In this document: piece by piece, positions 62,216-64,000 of the stretch
How positions within the stretch are numbered: position 1 is the stretch's first letter
Layout: every line of letters starts with the position of its first letter
Assembly (NCBI RefSeq): GCF_000444995.1
Contig: NC_022041.1
Coordinates: 470,001 to 534,000, forward strand
Source of the DNA: Paracoccus aminophilus JCM 7686
Lineage (GTDB): Bacteria > Pseudomonadota > Alphaproteobacteria > Rhodobacterales > Rhodobacteraceae
Length of the DNA stretch: 64,000 bases
Direction of reading: 5' to 3'
Notes under the pieces: generated by a model
Database searches by the model: none
What the model was told of the DNA's origin: nothing
What the model saw: the letters and a program-made list of their open reading frames with translations, nothing else
Translations under genes and position numbers: made by a program

Positions 62216-63333
62216 GCGCCCCCTTCATTCCCGCAGAGATCGGGCCCAATTGGTCACGTCTGCCGCTTCCCGCGCTGATCATCGACGCAGAGGGGCGGAT
62301 CGCGGGAATGAACGATCTGGCCGAGCCTTTCCTGAATCTCTCGTCGCGCTCGGCCTTGGGGCAGGAACTTGAGGGCGCGCAAATGCAGATGCGGCTGCGC
62401 ATCGTGCCGCCTCTGGCGCCGTTGATCGCGCGGGCGCGGGACGGCCATGACGCGCTGACCCGACCCGGGCTGCGGTTTGAGATCGGCGACCGCGCCGGTG
62501 GGCACAGCGACCACAGCGCGACGGTCCATCTGGGCCCGGTCGCCAGCCCCGCGGGCAGCGTGATGGTGCTGATCGCGCCGGATGGCTCGGCGCGGCTGGG
62601 GCAGGGAGTCGCGGTGCGCTCTGCGGCGCGGGCGGCGATTGGCATGGCCGATATGCTGGCCCATGAGATCAAGAACCCGCTGGCAGGCATTAGGGGCGCG
62701 GCGCAGCTTCTGGCGATGAACCTGCCCGACAGCGACCGCGATTTGGCCGATCTGATCGTCGAGGAATCGCGCCGCATCGTCGCGCTGCTTGAGCAGGTCG
62801 AGCGGTTCGGCGACACCTCCGCGCCCCGGCTGGCCCCGGTCAATGTCCATGACGTGCTCGAACGCGTGCGCCAATCGGCCTCGGTCGGTTTCGCGCGGGA
62901 TCTGCGGATCGTCACCGATTACGACCCCTCGCTGCCGCCCGCCTTGGCCGATGCCGATCAATTGGTGCAGGTCTGCATGAATCTGGTCAAGAACGCCGCC
63001 GAGGCGCTTTTGCGCGCGAGCCAAATCGAGGGCCGGACTGATGGCACCATCCGGCTGCGCAGCTTTTACGACGGCACTTTGCGGCTTTCCCCCTCAGCCG
63101 CGCATCCGGGCGGGCAATCGCTGCCGCTCCAGATCGAGATCGAGGATGACGGCCCCGGTATCCCGGAGGCGATTGCCGACCAGATCTTCGAGCCTTTCGT
63201 CTCGGGCCGCGAGAACGGGACCGGGCTTGGCCTCGCGCTCGTCAGCAAGATCCTGAGCGATCACGGCGCCTGGCTGCATGTCGACTCGCGCCCCGGCCGC
63301 ACCACTTTCCGCATTTCCCTGCCCAAAGCCTGA
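62212..63333 (+). CDS. ntrB: Nitrogen regulation sensor kinase NtrB
   Basis: Cytoplasmic histidine kinase that responds to PII and phosphorylates NtrC. It has 373 residues. The N-terminal PAS-like domain (about 1-120) is followed by the H-box [20 protein letters not shown], then N-box [11 protein letters not shown]1 DDGPGIP and G2 [14 protein letters not shown]. No membrane helix. It is coupled to dusB by ATGA and is followed by ntrC 10 bp later. Nitrogen starvation control is inferred from the family. Confidence 0.94.
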   Translation: MSAPFIPAEIGPNWSRLPLPALIIDAEGRIAGMNDLAEPFLNLSSRSALGQELEGAQMQMRLRIVPPLAPLIARARDGHDALTRPGLRFEIGDRAGGHSDHSATVHLGPVASPAGSVMVLIAPDGSARLGQGVAVRSAARAAIGMADMLAHEIKNPLAGIRGAAQLLAMNLPDSDRDLADLIVEESRRIVALLEQVERFGDTSAPRLAPVNVHDVLERVRQSASVGFARDLRIVTDYDPSLPPALADADQLVQVCMNLVKNAAEALLRASQIEGRTDGTIRLRSFYDGTLRLSPSAAHPGGQSLPLQIEIEDDGPGIPEAIADQIFEPFVSGRENGTGLGLALVSKILSDHGAWLHVDSRPGRTTFRISLPKA

Positions 63334-63343
63334 GGAGCCCGCC

Positions 63344-64000
63344 ATGGACGGAACCGTTCTGATCGCCGACGACGACCGCACCATCCGCACCGTGCTGACG
63401 CAGGCGCTGACGCGGGCGGGCTGTCGGGTCCATGCGACAGGCAGTCTTGGCCAATTGCTGAAATGGGTCGAGGAAGGGCGCGGCGATCTGGTCATCACCG
63501 ATGTGATGATGCCCGATGGCAATGGCATCGACACGATCCCCGCGATCCGCAAATTGCGCCCCGATCTGCCGGTGATCGTGATCTCGGCGCAGAACACCAT
63601 CGTGACCGCGATCCGCGCGACCGAGGCCGAGGCCTTCGACTATCTGCCGAAGCCCTTCGATCTGCCCGATCTGATGACGCGTTCGGGTGAGGCCTTGGCG
63701 CGGCGTCCGAAGCTGCGGCGTCCCGAGGCCGAGCCCGCCCCGATGGTGAGCGATCCGACGCTGCCGCTGATCGGGCAGGCGCCCGCGATGCAGGTGCTGT
63801 TTCGCATGGTCGCGCGCGTGCTCAATGCCGATCTCGCGGTTATCATCGCGGGCGAGCCGGGCGCGGGCAAGACCACCGTCGCTCATTCCTTCCACGATTT
63901 TTCCGATCGCAAGGGGCAGGGCGTTGCGATCCTGACCTCGGCCGATCCGGGCGAAGAGGCGATCCGGCAGGCCGGGCTTCGCGCGCGCGGCGGCACGCTG
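63344..64000 (+). CDS. ntrC: Nitrogen regulation response regulator NtrC, N-terminal part (cut by window end)
   Basis: 219 residues are visible. The receiver domain begins [20 protein letters not shown], has the phosphoacceptor Asp in [13 protein letters not shown] and ends DYLPKPFD. The AAA+ region starts near residue 140; Walker A is GEPGAGKTT. From GAGK to the GGTL at the window edge there are only about 43 residues, with no GAFTGA. That fits NtrC of Rhodobacter, which works with sigma-70. AGGAG precedes ATG 63344. The rest lies outside. Confidence 0.93.
   Translation, partial: MDGTVLIADDDRTIRTVLTQALTRAGCRVHATGSLGQLLKWVEEGRGDLVITDVMMPDGNGIDTIPAIRKLRPDLPVIVISAQNTIVTAIRATEAEAFDYLPKPFDLPDLMTRSGEALARRPKLRRPEAEPAPMVSDPTLPLIGQAPAMQVLFRMVARVLNADLAVIIAGEPGAGKTTVAHSFHDFSDRKGQGVAILTSADPGEEAIRQAGLRARGGTL

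Overview
The window is high-GC, gene-dense chromosomal DNA with Rhodobacterales gene order, probably Paracoccus or a close relative. The pointers are lysA next to a TIGR02302-type protein, a zinc-ribbon gene beside ftsEX, a Mic60-like gene between hemD and hemY, dusB(nifR3)-ntrB-ntrC, and an NtrC that lacks the sigma-54 contact loop. The genus call is inference; no rRNA or other marker is present. Almost all genes are housekeeping. No integrase, transposase, phage module or CRISPR array was seen.

Layout. 1-9.5 kb: 3' end of lysA, a large Gln-rich membrane protein, a 47-residue small protein, the zinc-ribbon protein, ftsE-ftsX-plsC (overlapping), and a two-gene ABC exporter. 9.5-16.3 kb: a ClpP-like lipoprotein, rimO, an unknown 290-residue protein, a sulfotransferase, ettA and a lone SIR2-like NADase-type gene. 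16.4-22 kb: GNAT, HNH protein, acyl-CoA synthetase, CAP-domain protein, ABC exporter. 22-29.2 kb: tsaD-gpsA-yciI-EVE on the minus strand, divergent from hemD-mic60-hemY, then tRNA-Thr. 29.4-44.7 kb: zapE, aldehyde dehydrogenase, MFS carrier, folC, accD, cls, phhB, map, a LacI-type regulator with its own operator, tRNA-Arg and a tandem duplication of tRNA-Gly. 44.8-51.4 kb: pyruvate carboxylase, tadA, an RluB with 26 exact 33-bp repeats, and hemP. 51.5-54.9 kb: a complete zinc regulon, znuA divergent from zur-znuC-znuB, with two Zur-like palindromes between. 55-64 kb: a small membrane protein, yjbF/yjbH and a lipoprotein, sdaA, then dusB-ntrB-ntrC, cut by the window end.

Functional links. Cell envelope and division: ftsEX, plsC, cls, accD, acyl-CoA synthetase, yjbFH. 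Translation quality: ettA, rimO, tsaD, tadA, rluB, dusB, map, four tRNAs. Heme and membrane architecture: hemD-mic60-hemY. Metal homeostasis: znu/zur and hemP. Nitrogen control: ntrBC. The best candidate for something less ordinary is the SIR2-like gene at 15314-16312. It has both residues used by NAD-cleaving SIR2-like defence proteins but no fused partner, a lower-GC look, and a start only about 14 nt beyond the ettA terminator.
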